Source of the DNA: Mageeibacillus sp. UBA5436
GTDB taxonomy: Bacteria > Bacillota > Clostridia > Saccharofermentanales > DTU023
Length of the DNA stretch: 14,656 bases
Assembly (NCBI GenBank): GCA_002427545.1
Contig: DIRM01000043.1
Span: 1 to 14,656, forward strand
Reading direction: 5' to 3'
A program made the translations under genes and the position numbers. Positions 7,508 through 14,656 of the stretch are shown here, piece by piece. Each line of letters begins with the position of its first letter. The stretch's first letter is position 1. The notes under the pieces were generated by a model. It saw nothing but the letters and a program-made list of their open reading frames with translations, made no database searches and had not been told where the DNA came from.

Positions 7508-8770
7508 TTGGCCGATAAATATATTGTAAATGGTGGGAACCCTTTAAGGGGAGATATTCAAATAAGCGGTTCGAAAAACGCAGCATTGGGAATCATAGCA
7601 GCAGCTATGCTTTTAGACGATTCTTGCATAATTGAAAATTTACCGCATATCGAAGATATCAGAATTTTATTAGAAATATGTGAAGAACTGGGAGCTAAGA
7701 TTGAATGGCTTTCAGATAATACAATTAGTTTTGACCCGAAAGGAGTAAATAGCTATGCGGCTACTTCTGAAAAGGTTTCAAAAATTCGAGGCTCTTATTA
7801 TTTATTAGGAGCTTTTATAGCACGTTTTAAACAAGTTACGCTTCTTATGCCTGGTGGTTGCGATTTTGGGTCAAGACCTATAGACCTTCATATCAAGGGC
7901 TTTCAAGCATTAGGATGTGGGGATTTAATCGAAGAAAATGGTGTTATTTCCTTAGAAGCGAAAATCTTAAAAGGTGCAGGTGTGTTCTTAGATATGGTGA
8001 GCGTTGGGGCTACCATTAATATTATGCTGGCAGCAACCAAAGCAGAAGGTGTCACGGTTATTAATAATGCAGCAAAAGAACCACATATCGTTGATGTCGC
8101 AAACTTTTTGAATACAATGGGTGCAGATATCAGAGGTGCAGGTACAGATGTTATCAAAATAATTGGCAAACCTTATTTGCCTGCCAAGCGCTCTTATACA
8201 ATTATTCCTGATCAAATTGAAGCAGGAACCTTTATGATTATGGCAGCGATGACGAATGGCGATATTACTTGCCATAATATAATTCCTAAACATATGGAGC
8301 CTTTAACTGCTAAATTAATGGAGATGGGTGCCTTGGTCGAAGAGGGTGATGACTCAATTCGAGTTGCTTTGTTTGAAGGTGAAAAATTAAAATCGGTTAG
8401 TTTTAAAACGATGCCTTATCCTGGATTTCCTACAGATCTGCAGCCACAAGCAACGACTTTACTTTTAAATGCGGCAGGAACGGGTCGCATGATTGAAAGT
8501 GTTTGGGAGAATCGTTTTCAATACATTAAAGAATTGCAATTGATGGGTGCTAACATTGTGACTTCTGGCAAATTAGCTGTTGTCCAAAATTCAAAATTAC
8601 ATGGATCTACAGTTTTTGCAAGAGATTTAAGGGCTGGAGCTGCTCTTGTTACGGCAAGTCTTGCCGCGGATGGCGAAACAACTGTGACTAATGTTTATGC
8701 TATTGAACGTGGTTATGAAGATTTTGTTGCTAAATTAAAAGGAGTTGGCGCTGATATTACAGCGGAATAA
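7508..8770 (+). CDS. murA: MurA, UDP-N-acetylglucosamine 1-carboxyvinyltransferase
   Basis: Catalyses the first committed step of peptidoglycan synthesis: transfer of enolpyruvate from PEP to UDP-GlcNAc in the cytoplasm. The 420 residues equal the family norm. Visible residues: K23/N24 in SGSKNAAL, catalytic C118 in PGGCDFGSRPID (the fosfomycin target; E. coli C115), D310 in YPGFPTDLQPQ (E. coli D305) and R401 in ERGYE (E. coli R397). Firmicutes often have two MurA paralogues; the DFG after the cysteine may mark one type, but I cannot assign it. Start is TTG with AAGGTGA 6 bases upstream. Lying between walK and walJ, it connects a cell-wall-regulating two-component locus with wall precursor supply. 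walJ starts 9 bases after the stop. Confidence 0.96.
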   Translation: MADKYIVNGGNPLRGDIQISGSKNAALGIIAAAMLLDDSCIIENLPHIEDIRILLEICEELGAKIEWLSDNTISFDPKGVNSYAATSEKVSKIRGSYYLLGAFIARFKQVTLLMPGGCDFGSRPIDLHIKGFQALGCGDLIEENGVISLEAKILKGAGVFLDMVSVGATINIMLAATKAEGVTVINNAAKEPHIVDVANFLNTMGADIRGAGTDVIKIIGKPYLPAKRSYTIIPDQIEAGTFMIMAAMTNGDITCHNIIPKHMEPLTAKLMEMGALVEEGDDSIRVALFEGEKLKSVSFKTMPYPGFPTDLQPQATTLLLNAAGTGRMIESVWENRFQYIKELQLMGANIVTSGKLAVVQNSKLHGSTVFARDLRAGAALVTASLAADGETTVTNVYAIERGYEDFVAKLKGVGADITAE

Positions 8771-8779
8771 TGGTGTAAA

Positions 8780-9571
8780 ATGATCGGTGGTATTGCTCTT
8801 AGGTCTGGTAGCAGTGGAAATTGTACTTTAATTCGCAATCAAGAAAATCGTGTTATTGTTGATTGTGGAATTAATGGTAAAAATTTTAATAATTCGTTAG
8901 CAGAAATAGGTGAAACGCCTGCCAATATTGATGGTATCGTTATTACACATGAACATAGTGATCATGTTTCTGGTCTTGGCGTTATATTACGTCGTTTTAA
9001 AATACCTGTATATTTAACAGAAAAAACTTTTAATGCCATTTTACCCAAATTAGGTAAATTTGAAGAATCATTAATTCATATTATTGCTCCAGAAGGCAAA
9101 TTTATGATTAAAGATCAACAAATAAAATCTTTTTTGGTACCTCATGATGCACCAGAAACACTTGCTTATCGTTTTTTGACCTCAAGTGGTGATATTTCTG
9201 TTTGTACCGACATTGGTATCGTAAAAGAGTCTACATTAACGCAAATAGAACAATCTCGTTTGATTTTTTTAGAATCAAATTATGATCTTGAGATGCTGAC
9301 AAATGGGCCTTATCCATATTATCTCAAAGAGAGAATTAAAAATGGTGGCGGTCATTTATCAAATGGTCAATGCAGTGATACTTTATGCCATCTTGTTGAT
9401 TCTGGTACAGAACAAATTACTTTAGCTCATTTAAGTCAAGAAAATAATCTACCGGCACTTGCTGAATTAACTTCAGTACAGGCATTAGAAGAAATTGAAG
9501 CTCGAAAAGATAAAGATTATTTGATTCAAGTTGCTAAAAGGTATCAAGTTTCAAATTGGATGCAAATATGA
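8780..9571 (+). CDS. walJ: WalJ/YycJ-type metallo-beta-lactamase-fold protein
   Basis: Metal-dependent hydrolase of the YycJ/WalJ family (COG1235-like). Family members are reported to have 5'-3' exonuclease activity or to affect coordination of cell-wall work with DNA replication; the exact role here is inferred. The 263 residues match the family. N-terminal LRSGSSGNCTLI is diagnostic. Metal ligands: H57, H59, D61 and H62 in THEHSDH, H122 in VPHDA, D144 in CTDIG and H217 in LAHLSQENN; H192 in GHLSN is also conserved. The ATG is preceded closely by GGTG, a weak ribosome binding site, so translation probably depends on murA. The stop overlaps the pth ATG by 4 bases. In Bacillus the orthologue ends the walRKHIJ operon, which supports the wal naming of this locus. 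Confidence 0.9.
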   Translation: MIGGIALRSGSSGNCTLIRNQENRVIVDCGINGKNFNNSLAEIGETPANIDGIVITHEHSDHVSGLGVILRRFKIPVYLTEKTFNAILPKLGKFEESLIHIIAPEGKFMIKDQQIKSFLVPHDAPETLAYRFLTSSGDISVCTDIGIVKESTLTQIEQSRLIFLESNYDLEMLTNGPYPYYLKERIKNGGGHLSNGQCSDTLCHLVDSGTEQITLAHLSQENNLPALAELTSVQALEEIEARKDKDYLIQVAKRYQVSNWMQI

Positions 9572-10143
9572 ATGAAGATCAATATTTAATTGTAGGGCTT
9601 GGCAATCCTGGCTCTAAATATAGTCGAACTTGGCATAATTGTGGCTTTATGACTTTAGAAATTTTAAGTCAAAGACATCATTTTAATCTGCGGAAAATTA
9701 AATTTAAAGGGCTCTATGAACAAGTTAATTTTTTTGATAAAAAAGTAATTTTTCTAGAACCGCAAACTTATATGAATAATAGTGGCGAAAGTGTTAAAGC
9801 TGTTTTAGATTACTATAAGATCCCTATACAAAATTGCTTAGTTATCTATGATGATATCGATATTGAAATAGGAAAAATTCGAATTAGGCAATGGGGAAGC
9901 GCTGGGACTCATAATGGCATGCGCTCGATTATTAAATATTTAAATTCAGATCGTTTTCCAAGGATTAGAATAGGCATTGGTCCGCATCCTCCTTATATGG
10001 ATATGATTGACTATGTCATGCAAAATATTCCGCAGAATAAACAAGAAGAATTATACGAAGCTTTAAATAAAGCAGCTGATGCGGTTGAAATATTTTTGAA
10101 AAATGATTTAGACTTGGCTATGAATCGTTTAAATGGAAAATAA
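9568..10143 (+). CDS. pth: Peptidyl-tRNA hydrolase
   Basis: Releases tRNA from peptidyl-tRNAs dropped by ribosomes; an essential cytoplasmic enzyme. The 191 residues are of normal length. Visible features: YLIVGLGNPGSKY near the N-terminus with N13, catalytic H23 in TWHNCGF, M69/N70 in QTYMNNSGE, D95 in YDDIDI (partner of the catalytic histidine; E. coli D93) and N116 in GTHNGM (E. coli N114). The family's usual TRHN is TWHN here. The ATG overlaps the walJ stop (ATGA), favouring this start; a TTG 12 bases upstream (9556) would add four residues and has a poorly spaced AAAAGG. pth followed by mfd is a common Firmicute arrangement. Confidence 0.96.
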   Translation: MNEDQYLIVGLGNPGSKYSRTWHNCGFMTLEILSQRHHFNLRKIKFKGLYEQVNFFDKKVIFLEPQTYMNNSGESVKAVLDYYKIPIQNCLVIYDDIDIEIGKIRIRQWGSAGTHNGMRSIIKYLNSDRFPRIRIGIGPHPPYMDMIDYVMQNIPQNKQEELYEALNKAADAVEIFLKNDLDLAMNRLNGK

Positions 10144-10185
10144 TGAAGACTTTTTTTGAATCGTAATGAAGGCAATAATAAAAGT

Positions 10186-10221
10186 TAAATTGCAAATTAT
10201 TGGGGATAACTAAATTGCAAA
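10186..10221. repeat. 11-bp direct repeat flanking the mfd start
   Basis: TAAATTGCAAA occurs at 10186-10196 and again at 10211-10221, 25 bases apart. The second copy contains the probable TTG start codon of mfd and the first lies in the non-coding gap after pth. The shift is not a multiple of three, so the TTG in the first copy is out of frame. Confidence 0.6.
10202..10207 (+). promoter_or_regulatory. Probable ribosome binding site for mfd
   Basis: GGGGAT lies 7 bases before TTG 10215 and is the only G-rich tract near either possible start. It is a mediocre Shine-Dalgarno site that would need a G-U pair. It overlaps the alternative TTG at 10200, arguing against that start. Confidence 0.45.
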
Positions 10222-13200
10222 AAATAATCGCAGATAAATTACTAAAAGATAAATCAATTCAATATATCATCAACAATAAAAAAACGAAGTCTTTTCAAAT
10301 AACAGGCTTAAATGAATCTTCTGAAATGGCTTTACTTAGCGTATATGCACAAAATCAATCGCTTTTATTTATTGTACCAGATGAATTAAAAGCAAGAGAA
10401 TATCAAAATATCTGGCAAGCCTTTAGTAAATTGCCAGTTTATAATTTAGCCTCACGGGAATTGATATTCACAGATGTTGTTGCTGTGAGCCGCGATATTG
10501 AACTACAACGTATGGCCATTTTGCAAAAATTATTTTCAAATGAGCCTGGTTTATTTATCATTACTGCAAATAGTATGCTGGATTATTATCCAGATCAAAG
10601 TTTTTTTAATGATAATACTTTAATTTTTGAATATGGCAAGACATACAATTTCAAAAGCATTCAAACTAAACTATTAGAGATTGGTTATGAGCGTATTTCT
10701 CAAATTGAATCAGCTGGCCAATATGCAATCCGTGGAGATTTAATTGATATTGGTATTTCTGTGGCAGATTCAATTTCTGAGGTACAAGGTATCAGACTTT
10801 CCTTTTTTGATGATGAATTAGAATCAATTAGAACTTTTGATCCAGACACGCAAAGATCAATTGATAATTTAAGTAAAATTGCTGTTCCCCCTGCTAAAGA
10901 ATGGCTCATAACAGCAGACGAAGCGATAACCTTGGCAGAAAAAATTAAAAAAGTAACGGAAGAACAAGGAAAAGAAGCTTTAAGACAAGGTGCAGAATTA
11001 GAAACTGCAAATGCTTTTGAGAGATTAGGGAAAAGAGATGCTGCTAGAATTGAACAAGGTATGAATTTGGCGGCTTTAGATCGTTGGCTTTTCCTATTAG
11101 ACAATCCCAAAAAACGTTTAATTGATTTGGCAAAAATTGCTAAAATTCCTATTGTTCTATCAGAAGTATTACAAATTCAAAAAAGATTAGATGCAGCAAA
11201 TGCTGACTTTTATCAACAAATGCAATCTTATTTAGAAAAATGCCAAGTGGTTAAGGGATCAGAAAAGGCACGCTTGAGCTCGAATGAAGCTTGGCAAGGA
11301 ATCACTGAAATTCCAACGATTGCTTTTGCTCAAATAGATTCTTCAGGTAATGGTATTTCTGGAGCAGAAAAGATTACATTTTCTCTGACGCCAGTTGATT
11401 CTTATCGTTCAAGAGAAAATGAATTTTTATTTGACTGGCGAAATTGGTCCGAAACTTTTACAGAAGTTTTTATTTTTGCAGGTAATCTAAATCGAGTCGA
11501 AAAGTTAAAAAAACTCAAAGTAGAACATCAATTGACTGCCAATATCTCTGAAGAAAGCTTGTCCAATGGCTTTATTTGGGATTCAGTTGGGCTAATTGTA
11601 ATTGGTACACAAGATTTATTTGGCGCTGAGAAGAAAAGACATAAACGCAAAAAACAAGGTATTACGATTGATTTTTTGTCTGATTTAAAACCTGGTGAAT
11701 ATGTTGTACATGAAGATAATGGTATCGGCATTTATAATGGATTAAAGACGCTTGAAATGTCTGGTCAAAAAAGTGATTATTTACAAATTTCTTATGCAGG
11801 TAAAGATCAATTATATATTCCAGTTGATCAATTGAATCAAATCCAAAAATATGTTTCAGCAGGTGGAGGCAAACCTAAATTATCAAAACTTGATGGGCAG
11901 AGCTGGCAAAACTTAAAAAGCCGAGCTCAAGATTCTATCAAAAAATTGGCGACAAATTTAATAAAATTGTATGCAGAACGGATGGAATTAAAAGGCTTTG
12001 TCTTTTCGCCTGACACGGTTTGGCAAGAACAATTTGAAGAAGGCTTTCCTTTTCAAGAAACAGATGATCAATTAGTAGCTGCAGATGAAGTCAAATCAGA
12101 TATGGAAAAAGATCAAGTCATGGATCGTCTTTTATGCGGTGATGTAGGTTTTGGTAAAACAGAAATTGCATTTAGAGCAATGTTTAAGGCAGTTATGGAT
12201 AGCAAGCAAGCAGCTATGCTCGTACCAACAACTGTTTTAGCACAGCAACATTTCGAAAATCTCAAGGAAAGAGTCGCGGAATTTCCAATACGTGTTGCCT
12301 TATTAAGCCGCTTTGTACCATTAAAAGAAAGAAAGAAAACAATTCGAAAAATAGCAGCAGGTGAAATTGATTTAGTAATTGGGACACATCGGATTTTGTC
12401 AAATGATATAAAATTTGCAAATCTTGGCCTTCTAGTTATAGATGAAGAACAGCGTTTCGGTGTGGATCATAAAGAAGGCATCAAGGAAAAATATCCTACG
12501 GTTGATGTTTTATCAATGACGGCAACGCCTATCCCAAGAACTTTACATATGTCAATTTCAGGAATTCGAGACATTTCTATTTTAGAAGAAGCGCCTTCAG
12601 ATCGACGTCCAGTACAAACTTTTGTCATGGAATTTGAAAAGCCTATTTTAGAAGAGGCAATTTTAAGAGAAGTTTCTCGACATGGACAAGTTTTTTATTT
12701 ATTTAACAATACACATAAAATTGCGGAAAAAGCACAAAAAATACGAGAAGCCATGCCGGGTCTAAAAGTTGAATATGCGCATGGTCAAATGTCTGAAAAA
12801 GAATTAGAAGATGTTATTGAAAGATTTATAAAAGGAGAATTTGATGTTCTCGTTTGTACAACAATTATCGAATCAGGTGTCGATATGCCTCGAGTCAATA
12901 CCATTATTGTTGAAAATGCTGATCGCTTAGGTCTGGCACAATTATATCAAATTAGAGGTCGAGTGGGACGTTCTGAAAGGCAAGCTTATGCCTATATTAC
13001 ATATAGACCAGATCATATTTTAAATGAAGAAGCCAGCAAACGTTTAGCTGCGATTCGAGATTATACAGAACTTGGCTCAGGATTTAAAATTGCTTTAAGA
13101 GACTTAGAGGTTCGCGGTGCAGGAAATCTTCTGGGTGCTGAACAACATGGACATATGGAGTCTATAGGTTATGAACTCTATTGTAAAATGCTAGAAGAAA

Positions 13201-13673
13201 ATGTAAAGGAGTTGAAAGGCGAAGCCATACAGCCTAAACTAATCAAAGAAGCACAAGTTGAAATTACACTTGATGCTCATATTCCTCAAAGCTACGTACA
13301 GACAGAAGGGCCAAGATTAGATCTTTACCGACGCATCTCTTATATTAGAACAATCGAAGATTATCGTGATTTATTAGATGAATTAATTGATCGCTTTGGC
13401 GATCCTCCAAAATCAGTTGAAAATCTATGTCATATCGCTTTGATCAGAAGTTTAGCAGGTGAGATGGGAATTGAACGCATCTATCCGCAAAAGGAAGATA
13501 TTATTTTTTCTTTTGGTGAAAATCAACCCGATATACAAAGATTATCTGATATAATGGATCAAGATCATAATAAAATTATCTTTAATGCTGGTGTCAAACC
13601 TTACCTTTTACTACCAAAAGGAGCAAGTCCCAATAATCAAATAATTTCTAAAATTTTAAAAGTATTAACCTAA
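10215..13673 (+). CDS. mfd: Mfd, transcription-repair coupling factor
   Basis: DNA translocase that pushes stalled RNA polymerase off damaged DNA and recruits UvrA. With TTG 10215 as start it has 1152 residues, the usual size (E. coli 1148). Order: UvrB-like N-terminal region (about 1-340, including AIRGDLIDIG); RNA-polymerase-interacting domain from about 490 (LKPGEYVVHEDNGIGIYNGL); helicase motor with Walker A GDVGFGKTE at 642-650, DEEQ at 743-746, SMTATPIPRTLH, and IRGRVGRSERQAYAY; then the C-terminal TRCF domain. TTG 10200 would add five residues but lacks a ribosome binding site; no ATG is available before an in-frame stop at 10179. The gene lies 71 bases after pth and ends in tandem TAA TAA. 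No motif appears broken. Confidence 0.97.
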   Translation: MQKIIADKLLKDKSIQYIINNKKTKSFQITGLNESSEMALLSVYAQNQSLLFIVPDELKAREYQNIWQAFSKLPVYNLASRELIFTDVVAVSRDIELQRMAILQKLFSNEPGLFIITANSMLDYYPDQSFFNDNTLIFEYGKTYNFKSIQTKLLEIGYERISQIESAGQYAIRGDLIDIGISVADSISEVQGIRLSFFDDELESIRTFDPDTQRSIDNLSKIAVPPAKEWLITADEAITLAEKIKKVTEEQGKEALRQGAELETANAFERLGKRDAARIEQGMNLAALDRWLFLLDNPKKRLIDLAKIAKIPIVLSEVLQIQKRLDAANADFYQQMQSYLEKCQVVKGSEKARLSSNEAWQGITEIPTIAFAQIDSSGNGISGAEKITFSLTPVDSYRSRENEFLFDWRNWSETFTEVFIFAGNLNRVEKLKKLKVEHQLTANISEESLSNGFIWDSVGLIVIGTQDLFGAEKKRHKRKKQGITIDFLSDLKPGEYVVHEDNGIGIYNGLKTLEMSGQKSDYLQISYAGKDQLYIPVDQLNQIQKYVSAGGGKPKLSKLDGQSWQNLKSRAQDSIKKLATNLIKLYAERMELKGFVFSPDTVWQEQFEEGFPFQETDDQLVAADEVKSDMEKDQVMDRLLCGDVGFGKTEIAFRAMFKAVMDSKQAAMLVPTTVLAQQHFENLKERVAEFPIRVALLSRFVPLKERKKTIRKIAAGEIDLVIGTHRILSNDIKFANLGLLVIDEEQRFGVDHKEGIKEKYPTVDVLSMTATPIPRTLHMSISGIRDISILEEAPSDRRPVQTFVMEFEKPILEEAILREVSRHGQVFYLFNNTHKIAEKAQKIREAMPGLKVEYAHGQMSEKELEDVIERFIKGEFDVLVCTTIIESGVDMPRVNTIIVENADRLGLAQLYQIRGRVGRSERQAYAYITYRPDHILNEEASKRLAAIRDYTELGSGFKIALRDLEVRGAGNLLGAEQHGHMESIGYELYCKMLEENVKELKGEAIQPKLIKEAQVEITLDAHIPQSYVQTEGPRLDLYRRISYIRTIEDYRDLLDELIDRFGDPPKSVENLCHIALIRSLAGEMGIERIYPQKEDIIFSFGENQPDIQRLSDIMDQDHNKIIFNAGVKPYLLLPKGASPNNQIISKILKVLT

Positions 13674-13721
13674 TAAATTTTCTTTGAATAATTGGAAATA
13701 ATATCTAAAAATATACATAAC

Positions 13722-13730
13722 TTATTCACA
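13722..13730 (+). promoter_or_regulatory. DnaA-box-like site
   Basis: TTATTCACA fits the consensus TTATNCACA exactly. Two weaker matches follow: TTATCCATC at 13748-13756 (7 of 9) and, on the - strand, TTATTCATA at 13769-13777 (8 of 9). In DNA this AT-rich about one perfect match is expected by chance in a window this size, so function is uncertain. Confidence 0.3.
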
Positions 13731-13759
13731 GTATAAAAAAATCAGTATTATCCATCAAA

Positions 13760-13820
13760 ATGTTAAATTATGAATAAAAGACTTCACAAATCTTAATAAA
13801 GGTTCATGAATATTTAACAT
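13760..13820. repeat. Inverted repeat upstream of the LysR gene
   Basis: ATGTTAAAT (13760-13768) and its exact complement ATTTAACAT (13812-13820) are separated by 43 bases. Between them AAGACTT and AAATCTT (13778-13794) form a near-perfect 7-bp stem with a 3-base loop. The position just upstream of the probable promoter suggests an operator, perhaps for LysR autoregulation. It is AT-rich and could be chance. Confidence 0.4.
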
Positions 13821-13827
13821 AATAATC

Positions 13828-13855
13828 TTGATTTTATACAATAAAGTATTATATT
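13828..13855 (+). promoter_or_regulatory. Probable sigma-A promoter of the LysR gene
   Basis: TTGATT (13828-13833) and TATATT (13850-13855) are separated by 16 bases, matching 4 of 6 and 5 of 6 consensus bases. Predicted transcription start near 13862 gives a leader of about 42 bases. AT-richness makes chance matches common. Confidence 0.45.
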
Positions 13856-13903
13856 ATTAAATTAGGTGCATTTTTCAGAATGAAATGAATTGAGGTAGAG
13901 AGA

Positions 13904-14656
13904 ATGCAAATAAAACAATTAGAGGCTTTAGTCAATGTTATTGATTTTGGAAGCTTCAGTAAAGCTGCTGAGGCTTCCTATTTATCACAGCCGACAATCA
14001 GTTCACATATAAGAACCTTGGAGAGAGAAGTTGGTACAAAACTTGTCATCCGTTCAACTAAAGAAATATATCCGTCCCATGCAGGCAAAGTTTTATATGA
14101 ATATGCAAAAGAAATTTTAAAATTACGTGAACGTGCGATTGTTGATTTAAAACAGGAAATTTCTGAAATTAGTGGTACATTACAAATAGCTATTTCGGAT
14201 TACCCATCACAATATTTCTTACCGGATTTCCTTAAAGATTTTTCGAGAAAATATCAAGATTTGTCCTTCCGTATTACAAATTTTTCGGCAACTGATGTTG
14301 GGGAAGCCATTTTAAACAATCAGGCAGAAGTGGGTATCACTGAATCTAGTATAGAAAAGCGTAATTTAGTCTTTGAAAAAATTCATGATATTCATTGTGT
14401 GATTATCACACCTAATACAGAGCATTATCGAAAATTAAAAGCCGAAAAAACAAGTATTAAAGATATTTTTGAAAATTCTCGTTTTATATTATGTGAAGAT
14501 GGTTCTGTTTTATATCAAAATACAATGCGCTATATAGCCGAATTGGGTCTTGAAAGACGAAATCTAAATGTCTTTGTATCTATGCAAAATGTTAATGGAG
14601 TGGTTGAAGCTGTTAAAAATGGCCTGGGCGTATCAGTTGTTCCATATGATTATCTT
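13904..14656 (+). CDS. LysR-family transcriptional regulator (3' end cut by window)
   Basis: The reading frame runs 251 codons from ATG to the window edge without a stop; LysR proteins are usually near 300 residues, so about 50 are missing. The N-terminal winged helix is clear: QLEALVNVIDFGSFSKAAEA, then LSQPTISSHIRTLEREVG, followed by a linker helix from about 65 to 90 and a periplasmic-binding-protein-like effector domain from about 92 (SGTLQIAIS...LPDFLKDF). GAGGT lies 7 bases before the ATG. The sequence resembles clostridial CysB/CysL-like regulators, some labelled selenium-metabolism-associated, but no neighbour here supports a target or ligand, so I give no symbol. It is oriented away from mfd and follows an AT-rich gap with its own promoter. 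Confidence 0.92.
   Translation, partial: MQIKQLEALVNVIDFGSFSKAAEASYLSQPTISSHIRTLEREVGTKLVIRSTKEIYPSHAGKVLYEYAKEILKLRERAIVDLKQEISEISGTLQIAISDYPSQYFLPDFLKDFSRKYQDLSFRITNFSATDVGEAILNNQAEVGITESSIEKRNLVFEKIHDIHCVIITPNTEHYRKLKAEKTSIKDIFENSRFILCEDGSVLYQNTMRYIAELGLERRNLNVFVSMQNVNGVVEAVKNGLGVSVVPYDYL

Larger units (their letters stand above)
13674..13903. other. AT-rich intergenic region between mfd and the LysR gene
   Basis: No coding region is visible in these 230 bases. They hold a DnaA-box-like site, a CAGTAT pair 14 bases apart (13729-13734, 13743-13748), a 9-bp inverted repeat enclosing an imperfect small hairpin, and a probable promoter close to the LysR gene. I see no G-C-rich stem with a T-run that would end mfd transcription. 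Confidence 0.6.

Noticed and set aside
7395..7586. 63-codon - strand frame across the walK-murA gap
   Set aside because: Translation is a run of F, Y, I and L typical of antisense AT-rich DNA; it overlaps two real genes and shows no start signals.
7988..8293. 101-codon cysteine- and histidine-rich - strand frame inside murA
   Set aside because: Cysteines and histidines arise from the complement of murA codons; no spaced metal-binding motif and full overlap with murA.
10156..10179. Promoter between pth and mfd
   Set aside because: TTGAAT and AATAAT are only 12 bases apart, outside the functional spacing range.
10700..11110. 136-codon open frame on the - strand inside mfd
   Set aside because: Antisense shadow of mfd with low-complexity serine-rich translation and no family resemblance.

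Overview
The window is AT-rich (roughly two thirds A+T by eye) and every gene lies on the + strand. The purine-rich ribosome binding sites, TTG start codons, a SufU-type (not IscU) Fe-S protein and a WalR/WalK/WalJ set all point to a low-GC Firmicute (Bacillota). A clostridial or Negativicutes-type anaerobe fits best; I cannot name a genus from the sequence.

Layout. (1) 33-5127: a tight SUF iron-sulfur cluster operon in the order sufC-sufB-sufD-sufS-sufU, with 1-base (sufB/sufD) and 4-base (sufD/sufS) overlaps. SufS with SufU releases sulfur from cysteine, and SufBC2D is the scaffold on which clusters are built. The operon's promoter and any regulator lie outside the window to the left. (2) 5128-5305: a non-coding gap with a 9-bp tandem repeat, a T7A7 palindrome and an extended -10 promoter. 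(3) 5306-10143: walR (response regulator), walK (histidine kinase), murA (first committed step of peptidoglycan synthesis), walJ (metallo-beta-lactamase-fold protein) and pth (peptidyl-tRNA hydrolase). walJ and pth overlap by 4 bases. (4) 10215-13673: mfd, the transcription-repair coupling factor. (5) 13674-13903: a very AT-rich gap with an inverted repeat, a consensus DnaA-box-like site and a likely promoter. (6) 13904 to the window end: a LysR-family regulator cut by the edge after 251 codons.

This is mostly core housekeeping sequence. I see no mobile element, CRISPR array, tRNA, rRNA, toxin-antitoxin pair or defence system, and no convincing undescribed system. The most interesting points are lineage-specific changes: a wal locus in which murA sits where Bacillus has walH/walI, a WalK with one membrane helix, no extracellular sensor, no visible HAMP domain and an extra C-terminal tail, a SufB with a charged N-terminal extension, and structured intergenic DNA before walR and before the LysR gene.
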